Assembly: GCA_028868975.1 (NCBI GenBank)
Contig: JAGWTM010000006.1
Location: forward strand, 1 to 40,402
Direction: 5' to 3'
Length of the DNA: 40,402 nucleotides
DNA from: Actinomycetales bacterium
GTDB lineage: Bacteria > Actinomycetota > Actinomycetes > Actinomycetales > Microbacteriaceae
This document shows positions 18,198-26,067 of the stretch, in pieces (within the stretch, counting starts at the first letter, position 1; each line of letters starts with the position of its first letter). The translations under genes were made by a program, and so were the position numbers. Below the pieces are notes generated by a model. It saw only the letters and a program-made list of their open reading frames with translations. It searched no databases and was not told the DNA's origin.

Positions 18198-19622
18198 TTA
18201 GACGCCGTAGTAGAGCTCGAACTCGTATGGGTGTGGACGAAGAGCAAGTGGCTTGATTTCCTTCTCGCGCTTGTAGTCGATCCAAGTCTCGATTAGGTCC
18301 TTGGTGAACACGTCGCCTGCGAGCAGGTAGTCGTGGTCTGCCTCGAGAGCCTTGAGGACGTCCTCCAGGTTGCCTGGAACCTGAGGGATTAGCTTTGCCT
18401 CTTCAGCTGGAAGCTCGTAAAGGTCCTTGTCAACCGGAGCGTGTGGCTCGATGCGGTTCTTGATGCCGTCGAGGCCAGCCATCATCATCGCAGCGAATGC
18501 GAGGTATGGGTTGCTCGAAGCGTCAGGAGCGCGGAACTCGATGCGCTTTGCCTTGGCGTTGGTGCCAGTCATCGGGATGCGGATTGCAGCCGAACGGTTA
18601 CCTGCCGAGTAAACGAGGTTTACCGGAGCTTCGAAGCCAGGCACGAGGCGGTGGTACGAGTTAACGGTTGGGTTGGTGAATGCGAGAAGCGATGGAGCGT
18701 GCTTCAGGAGACCGCCAATGTACCAGCGAGCGATGTCCGAAAGACCGCCGTAGCCTGCCTCGTCATAGAACAGCGGCTTGCCGTCCTTCCAGAGTGACTG
18801 GTGAACGTGCATACCCGAACCGTTGTCACCGAAGACTGGCTTTGGCATGAAGGTTGCGGTCTTACCCCACTGGTGAGCAACGTTCTTGACGATGTACTTG
18901 AACTTCAGGATGTCGTCTGCTGCGCTCACGAGGGTGTCGAAGCGGTAGTTGATCTCACCCTGGCCGGCGGTGCCGACTTCGTGGTGTGAACGCTCTACCT
19001 GGAGGCCGGCAGCCTCGAGCTCGAGCACGATGTTGTCGCGCATGTCGGCGTGCTGGTCAACCGGAGTTACAGGGAAGTAACCACCCTTGAATGGGGTCTT
19101 GTTGGCGAGGTTTCCGCCTTCTTCCTGACGGCCTGAGTTCCAGGCACCTTCGCTCGAGTCAACGAAGTGCATCGACCCGTTTGACTTGTACTCGTAGCGC
19201 ACGTCATCGAAGATGAAGAACTCTGCTTCTGGCGCGAAGAATGCGGTGTCGGCGATGCCGGTTGAAGCGAGGTATGCCTCCGCCTTCTTGGCAACCTGAC
19301 GAGGGTCGCGACCGTAGATCTCGCCATTGCGAGGGTTGTAGATGTCGAAAAGCATCACCAGGGTCTTCTCGGCGCGGAATGCGTCGAGGTACGCGGTGGT
19401 GACGTCCGGGATCAACTGCATGTCTGACTCGTGAATCGAGGCAAAACCGCGGATCGAAGAACCATCGAATAGCTGGCCGTCAACGAAGAACTGCTCGTCA
19501 ATCATGCTGGCCGGCAGGTTGAAGTGCTGCTGTACACCAGGAAGATCAGTGAAACGAACGTCTAGGAACTTAACGTCGTTGTCCTTGATGTACTTGACTA
19601 CCTCTGAGGCAGACTTGAACAT
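18198..19622 (-). CDS. glnA: glutamine synthetase type I, adenylylatable
   Basis: Main ammonia-assimilating glutamine synthetase (GlnA1 type), 474 aa. Motifs are [62 protein letters not shown] and [17 protein letters not shown]. Tyr402 in [10 protein letters not shown] is the adenylylation target, in contrast to Trp374 of GlnA2. AAGGGA lies 8 nt before the ATG. A minus-strand -10 (TAGACT) predicts a 55-nt leader. A GlnR-like half-site lies further upstream. It ends at a hairpin terminator facing glnE. Confidence 0.97.
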   Translation of the reverse strand: MFKSASEVVKYIKDNDVKFLDVRFTDLPGVQQHFNLPASMIDEQFFVDGQLFDGSSIRGFASIHESDMQLIPDVTTAYLDAFRAEKTLVMLFDIYNPRNGEIYGRDPRQVAKKAEAYLASTGIADTAFFAPEAEFFIFDDVRYEYKSNGSMHFVDSSEGAWNSGRQEEGGNLANKTPFKGGYFPVTPVDQHADMRDNIVLELEAAGLQVERSHHEVGTAGQGEINYRFDTLVSAADDILKFKYIVKNVAHQWGKTATFMPKPVFGDNGSGMHVHQSLWKDGKPLFYDEAGYGGLSDIARWYIGGLLKHAPSLLAFTNPTVNSYHRLVPGFEAPVNLVYSAGNRSAAIRIPMTGTNAKAKRIEFRAPDASSNPYLAFAAMMMAGLDGIKNRIEPHAPVDKDLYELPAEEAKLIPQVPGNLEDVLKALEADHDYLLAGDVFTKDLIETWIDYKREKEIKPLALRPHPYEFELYYGV

Positions 19623-19683
19623 AGGGAAATCCCTTCAAATATTGGAATGGGGGAGACCGGCACGCCTTTAGGCCGTCGCAATA

Positions 19684-19689
19684 AGTCTA
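19684..19689 (-). promoter_or_regulatory. candidate -10 box of glnA
   Basis: TAGACT on the minus strand would start RNA near 19677 and leave a 55-nt leader containing the AAGGGA ribosome site. A second minus-strand box, TAGATT, overlaps the RDD promoter at 19754-19749 and would give a leader of about 120 nt. Confidence 0.4.
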
Positions 19690-19747
19690 TTGCTCAGCCT
19701 CTGGCTAACCCCGAAATCTATGTTTCAGCCATGTAAAAACTTTGCCG

Positions 19748-19754
19748 TAATCTA
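19748..19754. promoter_or_regulatory. -10 box for leaderless RDD mRNA, symmetric
   Basis: TAATCT (19748-19753) stands 6 nt before GTG 19760, predicting a leaderless mRNA. The following A makes TAATCTA, which also reads TAGATT toward glnA on the other strand. Confidence 0.55.
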
Positions 19755-19759
19755 ACTGC

Positions 19760-20152
19760 GTGAGCGTTCAACAAAATTGGCCCGGAGAGCGGCTTGGGCT
19801 ACCTCAATTGGGTTCAGGCAGCCTAGCTAAGTTTCCAAGGCGACTTGGAGCACTGTTAGTTGATTGGGGAATCGCCTACTTGATTTCGTACGCCTTTTTC
19901 AATGCAGATCCCACTGCAATCCAGGCTGTTTTCCTCGTCGAACAATGGTTGTTGACCGCCACTGCAGGCGCGAGCATCGGCCATCGAATCTTCGGTATGC
20001 GAGTCGCGCGACTCGATGGTGCCTGGCTTGGTTTTTGGCGCAGCCTAATCCGATCAGGTCTGCTGATACTGCTAATTCCGGCGGTTATTTGGGACGCCGA
20101 CCATCGCGGTTTGCACGATAAAGCTGCTGGCACCGTCTTGGTGCTGCGCTAA
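19760..20152 (+). CDS. RDD-family membrane protein
   Basis: A 130-aa membrane protein with the RDD-family pattern: RRLGALLVDWGIAYLISY holds the Arg and Asp of the first segment, then a second segment near TAGASIGHRIFGMRV and a third (SGLLILLIPAVIWDAD) ending in HRGLHDKAAGTVLV. RDD proteins are small integral membrane proteins, a few linked to ion transport; the function here is unknown. In many actinobacteria the gene lies, as here, between glnA and DUF4191. The GTG is predicted to be the 5' end of the mRNA. Confidence 0.87.
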   Translation: MSVQQNWPGERLGLPQLGSGSLAKFPRRLGALLVDWGIAYLISYAFFNADPTAIQAVFLVEQWLLTATAGASIGHRIFGMRVARLDGAWLGFWRSLIRSGLLILLIPAVIWDADHRGLHDKAAGTVLVLR

Positions 20153-20153
20153 C

Positions 20154-20169
20154 GCTCGCCGTTGCGAGC
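20154..20169. terminator. small hairpin between convergent RDD and DUF4191 genes
   Basis: GCTCGC-CGTT-GCGAGC forms a perfect 6-bp GC-rich hairpin with a tetraloop between two convergent stops. There is no T-run, so termination strength is doubtful. Confidence 0.35.
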
Positions 20170-20178
20170 CGGATGCGT

Positions 20179-20880
20179 CTAGCGGCGAGGAGCCCTGAAC
20201 TTGGTCGGGTCGATGCCCTTGGGCACAGCTAGGTTCATGCCAACCGTCGAAAGGCGATTGGCCACCGCGGTAATCTCGCTTCGGTTGAGAGTTCGCTTCA
20301 GCTTGTAGATACTCCGCGCAAGCTTGAGAAGCGGGGTTCCTTCAGCATCATCGACAACCCAGAAAACGTGAATCGGCACGCCGCTTGCGACTCGAGCAAT
20401 ACGCTTTTTCTCATCCTCAAGCAACTGACGAACCTGGCTGCGCTTGCCTTCGGCGATCAGCACAACGCCTGCGGGGCCAATAGCGCGGTATACGGCATCG
20501 AAGGTTCGCGGGTTGACTGCGACAGGTCTTTCACTCGTCCGCCAGCCTCGCTTCAACGCGCTGGAGAGGACGGCACCCACGGCACCCTGCTTGCCCTCGA
20601 TGTTTTGATAAGCAACGCGTTCGGCGCGACGCGACATAGTGATAAGGAAGCCCAGGAAGCCCAGAAGGACGCCGGTTACGATCCAGGTTGCTTGCCCCAA
20701 GCCGTTGTTAGGCGAGAGCAGATTTGCCAGCGCGATACCGAGCAGCAGTGAGAGTCCGAATGGTAAGAGTGCCCACCACAGAGCTTTTTTGTCTGCCGCC
20801 ATGGTCATCTTGTACATCGACAAAAGTTGGCGGACTTGTCCCTGTTTTTTCGGAGCTTTGTTCTGATCCTGCTTAGCCAT
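20179..20880 (-). CDS. DUF4191 membrane protein
   Basis: A 233-aa protein with a basic N-terminus (MAKQDQNKAPKKQGQ), two adjacent membrane segments (about residues 32-55 and 62-82) and a cytoplasmic C-terminal domain. It matches the actinobacterial DUF4191 family, which regularly follows lipA; function unknown. ATG 20880 is chosen because a TAGGCT -10 box lies 7 nt upstream and the upstream in-frame ATG (20940) would overlap the end of lipA. It could also be read through from lipA, whose stop is 22 nt away. Confidence 0.85.
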   Translation of the reverse strand: MAKQDQNKAPKKQGQVRQLLSMYKMTMAADKKALWWALLPFGLSLLLGIALANLLSPNNGLGQATWIVTGVLLGFLGFLITMSRRAERVAYQNIEGKQGAVGAVLSSALKRGWRTSERPVAVNPRTFDAVYRAIGPAGVVLIAEGKRSQVRQLLEDEKKRIARVASGVPIHVFWVVDDAEGTPLLKLARSIYKLKRTLNRSEITAVANRLSTVGMNLAVPKGIDPTKFRAPRR

Positions 20881-20887
20881 GCGCTCT

Positions 20888-20893
20888 AGCCTA
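20888..20893 (-). promoter_or_regulatory. possible -10 box for DUF4191
   Basis: TAGGCT on the minus strand, 7 nt before the ATG and with no ribosome site in between, fits a leaderless start. It overlaps the lipA-DUF4191 spacer. Confidence 0.35.
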
Positions 20894-20902
20894 GCGTCAG
20901 AA

Positions 20903-21895
20903 TTAGACAGCTTGCCCGAAGCCGTCGCGCGCCGCTGCATCGGCCAAATGCTGGAGTTCTGGCGGGATAACGCGACCCTTCTTCTGCATCGATTGAGCCC
21001 ATAGGCGCCCGGCTCGGTAGCTGCTGCGCACCAGTGGGCCGCTCAAAACGCCGAGGAAGCCAATTTCCTCGGCAATGGTCTTTAGTTCGACGAACTCTTC
21101 CGGCTTCACCCAACGCTCGACCGGGTGGTGGCGAGGTGTTGGACGAAGATACTGCGTGATGGTGATGATGTCGGTACCAGCCGCGTGTAGGTCCTTTAGC
21201 GCCTCGATGATCTCATCCCGAGTTTCGCCCATACCCAGAATCAGGTTGGATTTGGTCACCAGACCGAAATTTCTGGCCTGAGTAATCACGTCAAGCGAGC
21301 GCTCGTACCTGAATGCAGGCCTAATTTGCTTGAAAATTCGTGGCACAGTCTCGAGATTGTGAGCGAACACCTCAGGGGTGGCCTCGAAGACTTTGCCGAG
21401 GAATTCAGGATTACCCGAGAAATCAGGAACTAGAATCTCGACGCCAGTGCCGGGGGATTGTTCGTGAATCTGTCGAATGGTCTCGGCGTACAGCCACGAA
21501 CCCTCATCCTCGAGGTCGTCGCGAGCAACACCCGTGACAGTCGCGTAACGAAGCTGCATCTGCTTCACCGAGTCGCCAACGCGGCGCGGCTCATCCGCAT
21601 CAAAATCGGCTGGCTTGCCGGTGTCAATTTGGCAGAAATCGCAGCGTCGAGTGCACTGTGAGCCACCGATTAGGAACGTCGCCTCACGGTCTTCCCAGCA
21701 CTCGAAAATGTTTGGGCAACCGGCCTCTTGGCAAACGGTGTGCAGATTCTCGGTCTTCACCAGATTTTGCAGCGCTTGGTATTCCGGACCCATCTTGGCT
21801 CGAGTCTTGATCCACTCGGGCTTCTTTTCGATTGGCACCGCAGCGTTACGAACCTCAATTCTCAAGAGCTTGCGCTCAGCCTTGATTTCGCTCAA
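20903..21895 (-). CDS. lipA: lipoyl synthase
   Basis: Radical-SAM enzyme that inserts two sulfurs into protein-bound octanoyl groups. From TTG 21895 it is 330 aa. The auxiliary cluster motif [13 protein letters not shown] (C-X4-C-X5-C) and the radical-SAM motif [11 protein letters not shown] (C-X3-C-X2-C) are intact. The reading frame is open further upstream, but those 83 residues are the antisense-free overlap with lipB in another frame and resemble no LipA. The TTG overlaps the lipB stop (TTGA), so translation is coupled. Substrates include the E2 lipoyl domain encoded at 23.3-24.6 kb. Confidence 0.95.
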   Translation of the reverse strand: MSEIKAERKLLRIEVRNAAVPIEKKPEWIKTRAKMGPEYQALQNLVKTENLHTVCQEAGCPNIFECWEDREATFLIGGSQCTRRCDFCQIDTGKPADFDADEPRRVGDSVKQMQLRYATVTGVARDDLEDEGSWLYAETIRQIHEQSPGTGVEILVPDFSGNPEFLGKVFEATPEVFAHNLETVPRIFKQIRPAFRYERSLDVITQARNFGLVTKSNLILGMGETRDEIIEALKDLHAAGTDIITITQYLRPTPRHHPVERWVKPEEFVELKTIAEEIGFLGVLSGPLVRSSYRAGRLWAQSMQKKGRVIPPELQHLADAAARDGFGQAV

Positions 21896-22527
21896 AGGGT
21901 TACCTTGCCAATCTCGCCCAGGTGGCGCATTACGACCTCGGCGGCCATCGCTGGCGTAACCTCGGTTCCGGTCATCAGACTTATCGTGCTTGTGGCCGCA
22001 TCGCGAATACCGCAAGCGACGATTGTTTCGTAGGGGTCTAGGGAATTGTTGCAGTTCAGGGCGAAGCCATGCATGGTTACCTTTTCGGCGACACGGATGC
22101 CTATGGCGGCAATCTTTACATGGCCACCCTCCACAGGTGCCCAAATACCTGTTCTCCCCGGTACGCGTTCGGTATAGAGGCCAAATTCGGCAACCGAGTC
22201 AATCAGCACCTGTTCAAGCCAGCGCACATAGCCGACCACGTCAATCGGCAAGGGCAGTTTCATGATCGGGTAACCAACCAATTGTCCCGGGCCGTGCCAC
22301 GTGATTTTGCCGCCGCGATCGACTTCAACAACCGGAGTACCATCGGTGGGTCTTTCATCATCCTCGGTACGCTTACCGGCTGTGAAAACGCTCTCGTGCT
22401 CGAGCAAAATCACGGTGTCGGGTCTGGCGCCGCTAACCACATCCGCATGAATTTCACGCTGAAGGTCCCAACCGTCAAGGTAACCAACGAAGTTGGGGTT
22501 GAGACCTGCGGTGATGAATTGGGGCAC
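21892..22527 (-). CDS. lipB: lipoyl(octanoyl) transferase
   Basis: Transfers octanoate from ACP to lipoyl domains. The 211-aa protein has the family motifs [42 protein letters not shown] (catalytic lysine) and [11 protein letters not shown] (acyl-carrying cysteine). The GTG start stands 6 nt after a TAGGAT box and lacks a ribosome site, so the mRNA is predicted to be leaderless. The stop overlaps the lipA TTG start. Confidence 0.95.
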   Translation of the reverse strand: MPQFITAGLNPNFVGYLDGWDLQREIHADVVSGARPDTVILLEHESVFTAGKRTEDDERPTDGTPVVEVDRGGKITWHGPGQLVGYPIMKLPLPIDVVGYVRWLEQVLIDSVAEFGLYTERVPGRTGIWAPVEGGHVKIAAIGIRVAEKVTMHGFALNCNNSLDPYETIVACGIRDAATSTISLMTGTEVTPAMAAEVVMRHLGEIGKVTL

Positions 22528-22533
22528 GTTTCA

Positions 22534-22539
22534 ATCCTA
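22534..22539 (-). promoter_or_regulatory. -10 box for leaderless lipB-lipA mRNA
   Basis: TAGGAT on the minus strand, then TGAAAC (6 nt), then the lipB GTG. No convincing -35 hexamer is visible. Confidence 0.55.
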
Positions 22540-22617
22540 AATCTCCATTTGGTACGAGTTTCTCAACAAATGTTTTGGACATTGGATTCCGCTGCTTGGA
22601 GGGGCCATTGTTTCATC

Positions 22618-23199
22618 ATGAGTTTTATAGAAAAGCCATGGAGAGGAACGAATCGTCAGTCTTCACGAGTTGTCGGTGCACCTGTCTGGTGGCAGTCCGA
22701 CCTCTTGGCTCAGAACGGAACTCAGTATGCGCTTTCGCGATTCGGAATCCTCAGGGCCACATTTGCGTCTTCTCCAAGTCTTGATCAGATGTACCTAGAT
22801 CAAACCGCGCGGCCGCCGTTTCGGGCGCGAGGCAACGTCGCCAAACCCAAAACACGGTTTGTTCGAAGAGTAGGGCCAGAAAAATGGCGCAGGGTTCCAA
22901 TTGTTTTTCTCGCCTTTGCTGCTGCGGCTTGCGTCTTACTCGCAGCGAATTCGATTGGGAAGGCAAAGCCACAGTCGGGTGTTACGGGTGCCCCCAAGAA
23001 GGTGCAAGGTTCGCTCGAAGGACAAGCCGCACTGGAGATAGCAGAAGGGGCATGTGGTGTCCGTCCTGCAGCAGCAACACCTACCGAGGCGGGTTCCTAC
23101 AGTCTGAGGTTTGGCGGTGTCATCGTGACAGCGTCAAAAGGTCAGAATGGAAGACCGGAGATTACCTCGCGTACCGCGGCCACTCGGCTTGGTTGCTAA
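22618..23199 (+). CDS. hypothetical single-pass membrane protein
   Basis: I do not recognise this gene. From ATG 22618 it would be 193 aa: a basic, Arg-rich cytoplasmic part, one membrane segment near VPIVFLAFAAAACVLLAANS (about residues 98-117), then a tail of about 75 residues with a cysteine in EGACGVRP and another as the last residue, which could form a disulfide outside the cell. The start is uncertain: ATG 22570, 22618 and 22789 are all in frame and none has a good ribosome site or a -10 box at the leaderless distance. The open frame continues upstream across lipB antisense, which I regard as chance. A strong terminator follows the stop directly, supporting a real transcript. Confidence 0.5.
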   Translation: MSFIEKPWRGTNRQSSRVVGAPVWWQSDLLAQNGTQYALSRFGILRATFASSPSLDQMYLDQTARPPFRARGNVAKPKTRFVRRVGPEKWRRVPIVFLAFAAAACVLLAANSIGKAKPQSGVTGAPKKVQGSLEGQAALEIAEGACGVRPAAATPTEAGSYSLRFGGVIVTASKGQNGRPEITSRTAATRLGC

Positions 23200-23238
23200 A
23201 AAAGGGCTGCCCCCGCGTTGCGTGAGCAGCCCTTTTTT
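23198..23238. terminator. bidirectional terminator between the hypothetical gene and sucB
   Basis: Arms 23198-23210 (AAAAAAGGGCTGC) and 23226-23238 pair perfectly over 13 bp around a 15-nt loop, with T-runs on both strands. It sits between convergent stops at 23199 and 23251 and can end both transcripts. Confidence 0.9.
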
Positions 23239-23250
23239 AGAGGCCTGATA

Positions 23251-24603
23251 CTAAAGACCGAGGTTCGCCTCGAAGTTTGCCTCTTCGAGACGGTTTTTGA
23301 CGTCCACGAGGAAGCGGCTTGCGTCAGCACCATCAACGATTCTGTGGTCGTACGACAGGGCGAGGTAAACCATGCTGCGGATCGCAATTGACTCGTTACC
23401 GTCGGTGTCAGTGACTACAACAGGACGCTTAGTCACGACACCGGTACCAAGAATCGCAACCTGAGGCAGGAAGACGACTGGAGTGTCGAAGAGAGCGCCG
23501 CGAGAACCGGTGTTGGTTAGCGTGAAGGTTCCGCCGCTGAGCTCATCCGGCTTCAGCTGGTTTGCACGGGTGCGAGCGGCCAGGTCAGCGATCTGTCCAG
23601 CGATCTGAGCAATGTTCAGAGTCGAAGCATCGCGGAGGACCGGAGTGAGCAGGCCACGCTCGGTGTCAACCGCGAAGCTGATGTTCTCGGTGCCGTGGTA
23701 GACGATGTTGTCGCCGTCAACCGAGGCATTGATCTTCGGGTGTACGCGAAGAGCCTCAGCGGCAGCCAGTGCGAAGAACGGCATGAAATTGAGCTTGCCG
23801 CCAGTCTTGGCAACGAACTCTGACTGCACCTTTGAACGCAACTGAGCGATTCGGGTCACGTCAACTTCGACAACGGTAGTGAGCTGCGCGGTTGAAACCA
23901 TTGAGGCGACTGCACGCTCTGCCAACACCTTGCGGAGGCGCGACATTGGCTCAACGGTGCCGCGAAGTGGTGATGCGTCACCTGGCACATGTGCTGCAGC
24001 CGGAGCCGAAGCGACCGAAGAACCGACTGCTGGTGCACTCACGGCCGCGAGCACGTCGTCCTTGCGGATTCGGCCGCCTACACCGGTACCAGCGATTGAG
24101 CTCAGGTTGATCCCGCTCTCGTTGGCTAGCTTGCGGACGAGCGGAGTCACATAGCCGGCATCACTGGCGGCTGCTGGTGCAGCGACAGGTGCAGGAGTTG
24201 CAACAACTGGAGCAGCAACAACTGGAGCAGCGACAGGTGCGGAAACGACCGGTGCAGCAGCAACCGGAGCTGCAACCGGAGCGGCGACCGGTGCTGGGGC
24301 AGGGGTCGGAGCTTCAACAACAGGAGCAGCAGCTGCCTCTGGAGCTGGAGCTGCAGCCGGAGCGGCGGCACCATCTCCGATGATCGCTAGAACAGCTCCG
24401 ACTTCGACAGTCTCATCCTCTTGAACAAGAATCTGCTGAATCACACCGGCTACCGGCGAAGGAATCTCAGTGTCAACCTTGTCGGTCGAAACCTCAACTA
24501 GTGGCTCGTCGACCGCAATCGTGTCGCCAACCTTCTTGATCCATCGGGTAACGGTTCCTTCGGTAACGCTCTCTCCAAGCGCTGGAAGACGTACTTCGCT
24601 CAT
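23251..24603 (-). CDS. sucB: dihydrolipoamide acyltransferase (E2) of 2-oxoacid dehydrogenase complex
   Basis: The 450-aa core enzyme carries acyl groups on lipoate. It has one lipoyl domain (residues 1-78, lipoylated Lys42 in STDKVDTE), a 70-residue Ala/Pro/Val swinging linker, a subunit-binding domain (about 150-188, YVTPLVRKLANESGI) and a catalytic domain ending in SYDHRIVDGADASRF (His420, Asp424). It resembles the actinobacterial SucB type, which in related bacteria serves the pyruvate and/or 2-oxoglutarate complexes. Several actinobacterial homologues carry more than one lipoyl domain; here only one is present. It follows lpd by 19 nt. Specificity cannot be read from sequence. Confidence 0.92.
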   Translation of the reverse strand: MSEVRLPALGESVTEGTVTRWIKKVGDTIAVDEPLVEVSTDKVDTEIPSPVAGVIQQILVQEDETVEVGAVLAIIGDGAAAPAAAPAPEAAAAPVVEAPTPAPAPVAAPVAAPVAAAPVVSAPVAAPVVAAPVVATPAPVAAPAAASDAGYVTPLVRKLANESGINLSSIAGTGVGGRIRKDDVLAAVSAPAVGSSVASAPAAAHVPGDASPLRGTVEPMSRLRKVLAERAVASMVSTAQLTTVVEVDVTRIAQLRSKVQSEFVAKTGGKLNFMPFFALAAAEALRVHPKINASVDGDNIVYHGTENISFAVDTERGLLTPVLRDASTLNIAQIAGQIADLAARTRANQLKPDELSGGTFTLTNTGSRGALFDTPVVFLPQVAILGTGVVTKRPVVVTDTDGNESIAIRSMVYLALSYDHRIVDGADASRFLVDVKNRLEEANFEANLGL

Positions 24604-24622
24604 TTTGTGATTACTCCTCGTG

Positions 24623-25999
24623 TTACGCGTGTGCGTGCAGCGGCTTGCCGGCCAAAGCTAGGTGTGCTTCGCCGATGGCTTCGTTCATGGTTGGGTGTGC
24701 GTGGACCAAAGTCGCTACGTCCTCAGGGTAGGCCTCCCAGTTGACGATAAGCTGCGCTTCACCAATTTGCTCGCCAACTCGCGAACCAATCATGTGTACG
24801 CCGATTACTGGTCCGTTGTTTCTGCGAACAAGCTTGATGAATCCCGCAGTTCCCAAAATCTGACTCTTGCCGTTGCCGCCAAGGTTGTACTCGTAGGTCG
24901 AGATGTTCTCTGCACCGTACTGCTCAGCCGCCTTGGCTTCGCTGAGGCCAACCGAGGCAACTTCAGGCTCACAGTAGGTGACCTTAGGAATTCCGGTCTC
25001 GTCAATCGCAACCGGGTTCAGACCTGCAATTTCCTCAGCGATGAAGATTCCCTGCTGGAATCCACGGTGGGCCAGCTGCAATCCTGGGACAATGTCACCG
25101 GCCGCGAAGACACCGGGGACCGAGGTCTGCAGACGTTCGTTGGTCAACACGTAGCCGCGGTCCATTGCGACGCCGTTTTCCTCATAGCCGAGTCCAGCGG
25201 TGTTTGGGCCACGACCCACGGCAACCAGCATGATCTCTGCTTCCAGCTTTTCGCCGTTTTCTAGCGAGACGATCACGCCGTTAGCGTGCTGCTCAACGCC
25301 TGAGAATCGGACGCCCAGTTTGAAGTCGATTCCGCGCTTGCGGAATGCGCGCTCTAGACCCTTGCTGATTGACTCATCCTCGTTTGGAACAAGGTGGTTT
25401 AGGCCTTCGATGATGGTCACTTCGGCTCCGAAAGACTTCCAGATTGAGGCGAACTCGACACCGATTACACCGCCACCGAGCACAATCACCTTGCCCGGGA
25501 CGAAGTCGAGCTGCAGTGCGTGCTCTGAAGTGAGGACGCGACCGCCGATCTCAAGACCTGGCAGGCTGCGGCTGTACGAACCTGATGCCAGAACTAAGTT
25601 GGCTCCGGTGTAGTTATCGCCATTGACCTGAATGGTCTTTGGTCCAACCATGCGGCCCTCGCCCTGAACGAGCGTGATCGCCTTTGAAGCGACCAGACCA
25701 GACAAACCCTTGTAGAGACGGTCGATAATGCCGTCGCGGTACTTGTTAACCACTGGCATGTTGATTGAACCGAATGCTGACTCGATACCGTATGCGGCCG
25801 ATTCCTTGACCACGTCGGCGACCTCTGCCGAGTGCAGGAGAGCCTTGGTAGGGATACATCCGCGGTGAAGGCAGGTGCCGCCCAGTTTGTCCTTCTCGAT
25901 TAGGGCAACGGATTTACCCAATTGAGCCGAACGGAGGGCAGCAGCGTAACCGCCGCTTCCGCCACCGAGAATTACTACGTCGAAATTGTGGTCAGCCAC
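24623..25999 (-). CDS. lpd: dihydrolipoyl dehydrogenase (E3)
   Basis: FAD enzyme of 458 aa that reoxidises dihydrolipoamide with NAD+. It has the FAD-binding VVILGGGSGGYAAALRSA, the redox-active disulfide GGTCLHRGCIPTK (Cys43, Cys48), the NAD-binding VIVLGGGVIGVEFASIW, TNERLQTSVPGVFAAGDI and the C-terminal His-Glu region HAHPTMNEAIGE. The start is GTG 25999 with GGAG 8 nt upstream. First gene of lpd-sucB, 68 nt after pepA. Confidence 0.96.
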   Translation of the reverse strand: MADHNFDVVILGGGSGGYAAALRSAQLGKSVALIEKDKLGGTCLHRGCIPTKALLHSAEVADVVKESAAYGIESAFGSINMPVVNKYRDGIIDRLYKGLSGLVASKAITLVQGEGRMVGPKTIQVNGDNYTGANLVLASGSYSRSLPGLEIGGRVLTSEHALQLDFVPGKVIVLGGGVIGVEFASIWKSFGAEVTIIEGLNHLVPNEDESISKGLERAFRKRGIDFKLGVRFSGVEQHANGVIVSLENGEKLEAEIMLVAVGRGPNTAGLGYEENGVAMDRGYVLTNERLQTSVPGVFAAGDIVPGLQLAHRGFQQGIFIAEEIAGLNPVAIDETGIPKVTYCEPEVASVGLSEAKAAEQYGAENISTYEYNLGGNGKSQILGTAGFIKLVRRNNGPVIGVHMIGSRVGEQIGEAQLIVNWEAYPEDVATLVHAHPTMNEAIGEAHLALAGKPLHAHA

Positions 26000-26024
26000 G
26001 GATTTTGCTCCAAACAGTAGGGCG

Positions 26025-26065
26025 ATTAGCGCTTAAAACTTTACTACCAACAACGGTGCGCTAAT
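26025..26065. repeat. inverted repeat in the pepA-lpd spacer
   Basis: ATTAGCGC (26025-26032) and GCGCTAAT (26058-26065) are perfect 8-nt inverted arms, 25 nt apart, between the pepA stop and the lpd start. No T-run follows, so this could be an RNA stem at the pepA 3' end, an operator, or chance. Confidence 0.4.
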
Positions 26066-26067
26066 GC

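Noticed and set aside
21896-22144. Extra 83 codons in front of lipA
   Set aside because: They overlap lipB in another frame, resemble no lipoyl synthase, and lipA has a coupled TTG start at the lipB stop.
22069-22569. Upstream open part of the hypothetical gene's frame
   Set aside because: It runs antisense through lipB, which is clearly coding; I take the openness as chance.
24177-24383. Glu/Gln-rich plus-strand frame opposite the sucB linker
   Set aside because: Caused by the repetitive Ala/Pro/Val linker on the other strand; not a gene.
26025-26065. Calling the pepA-lpd inverted repeat a terminator
   Set aside because: The loop is long and there is no T-run on the transcribed side; recorded only as a repeat.
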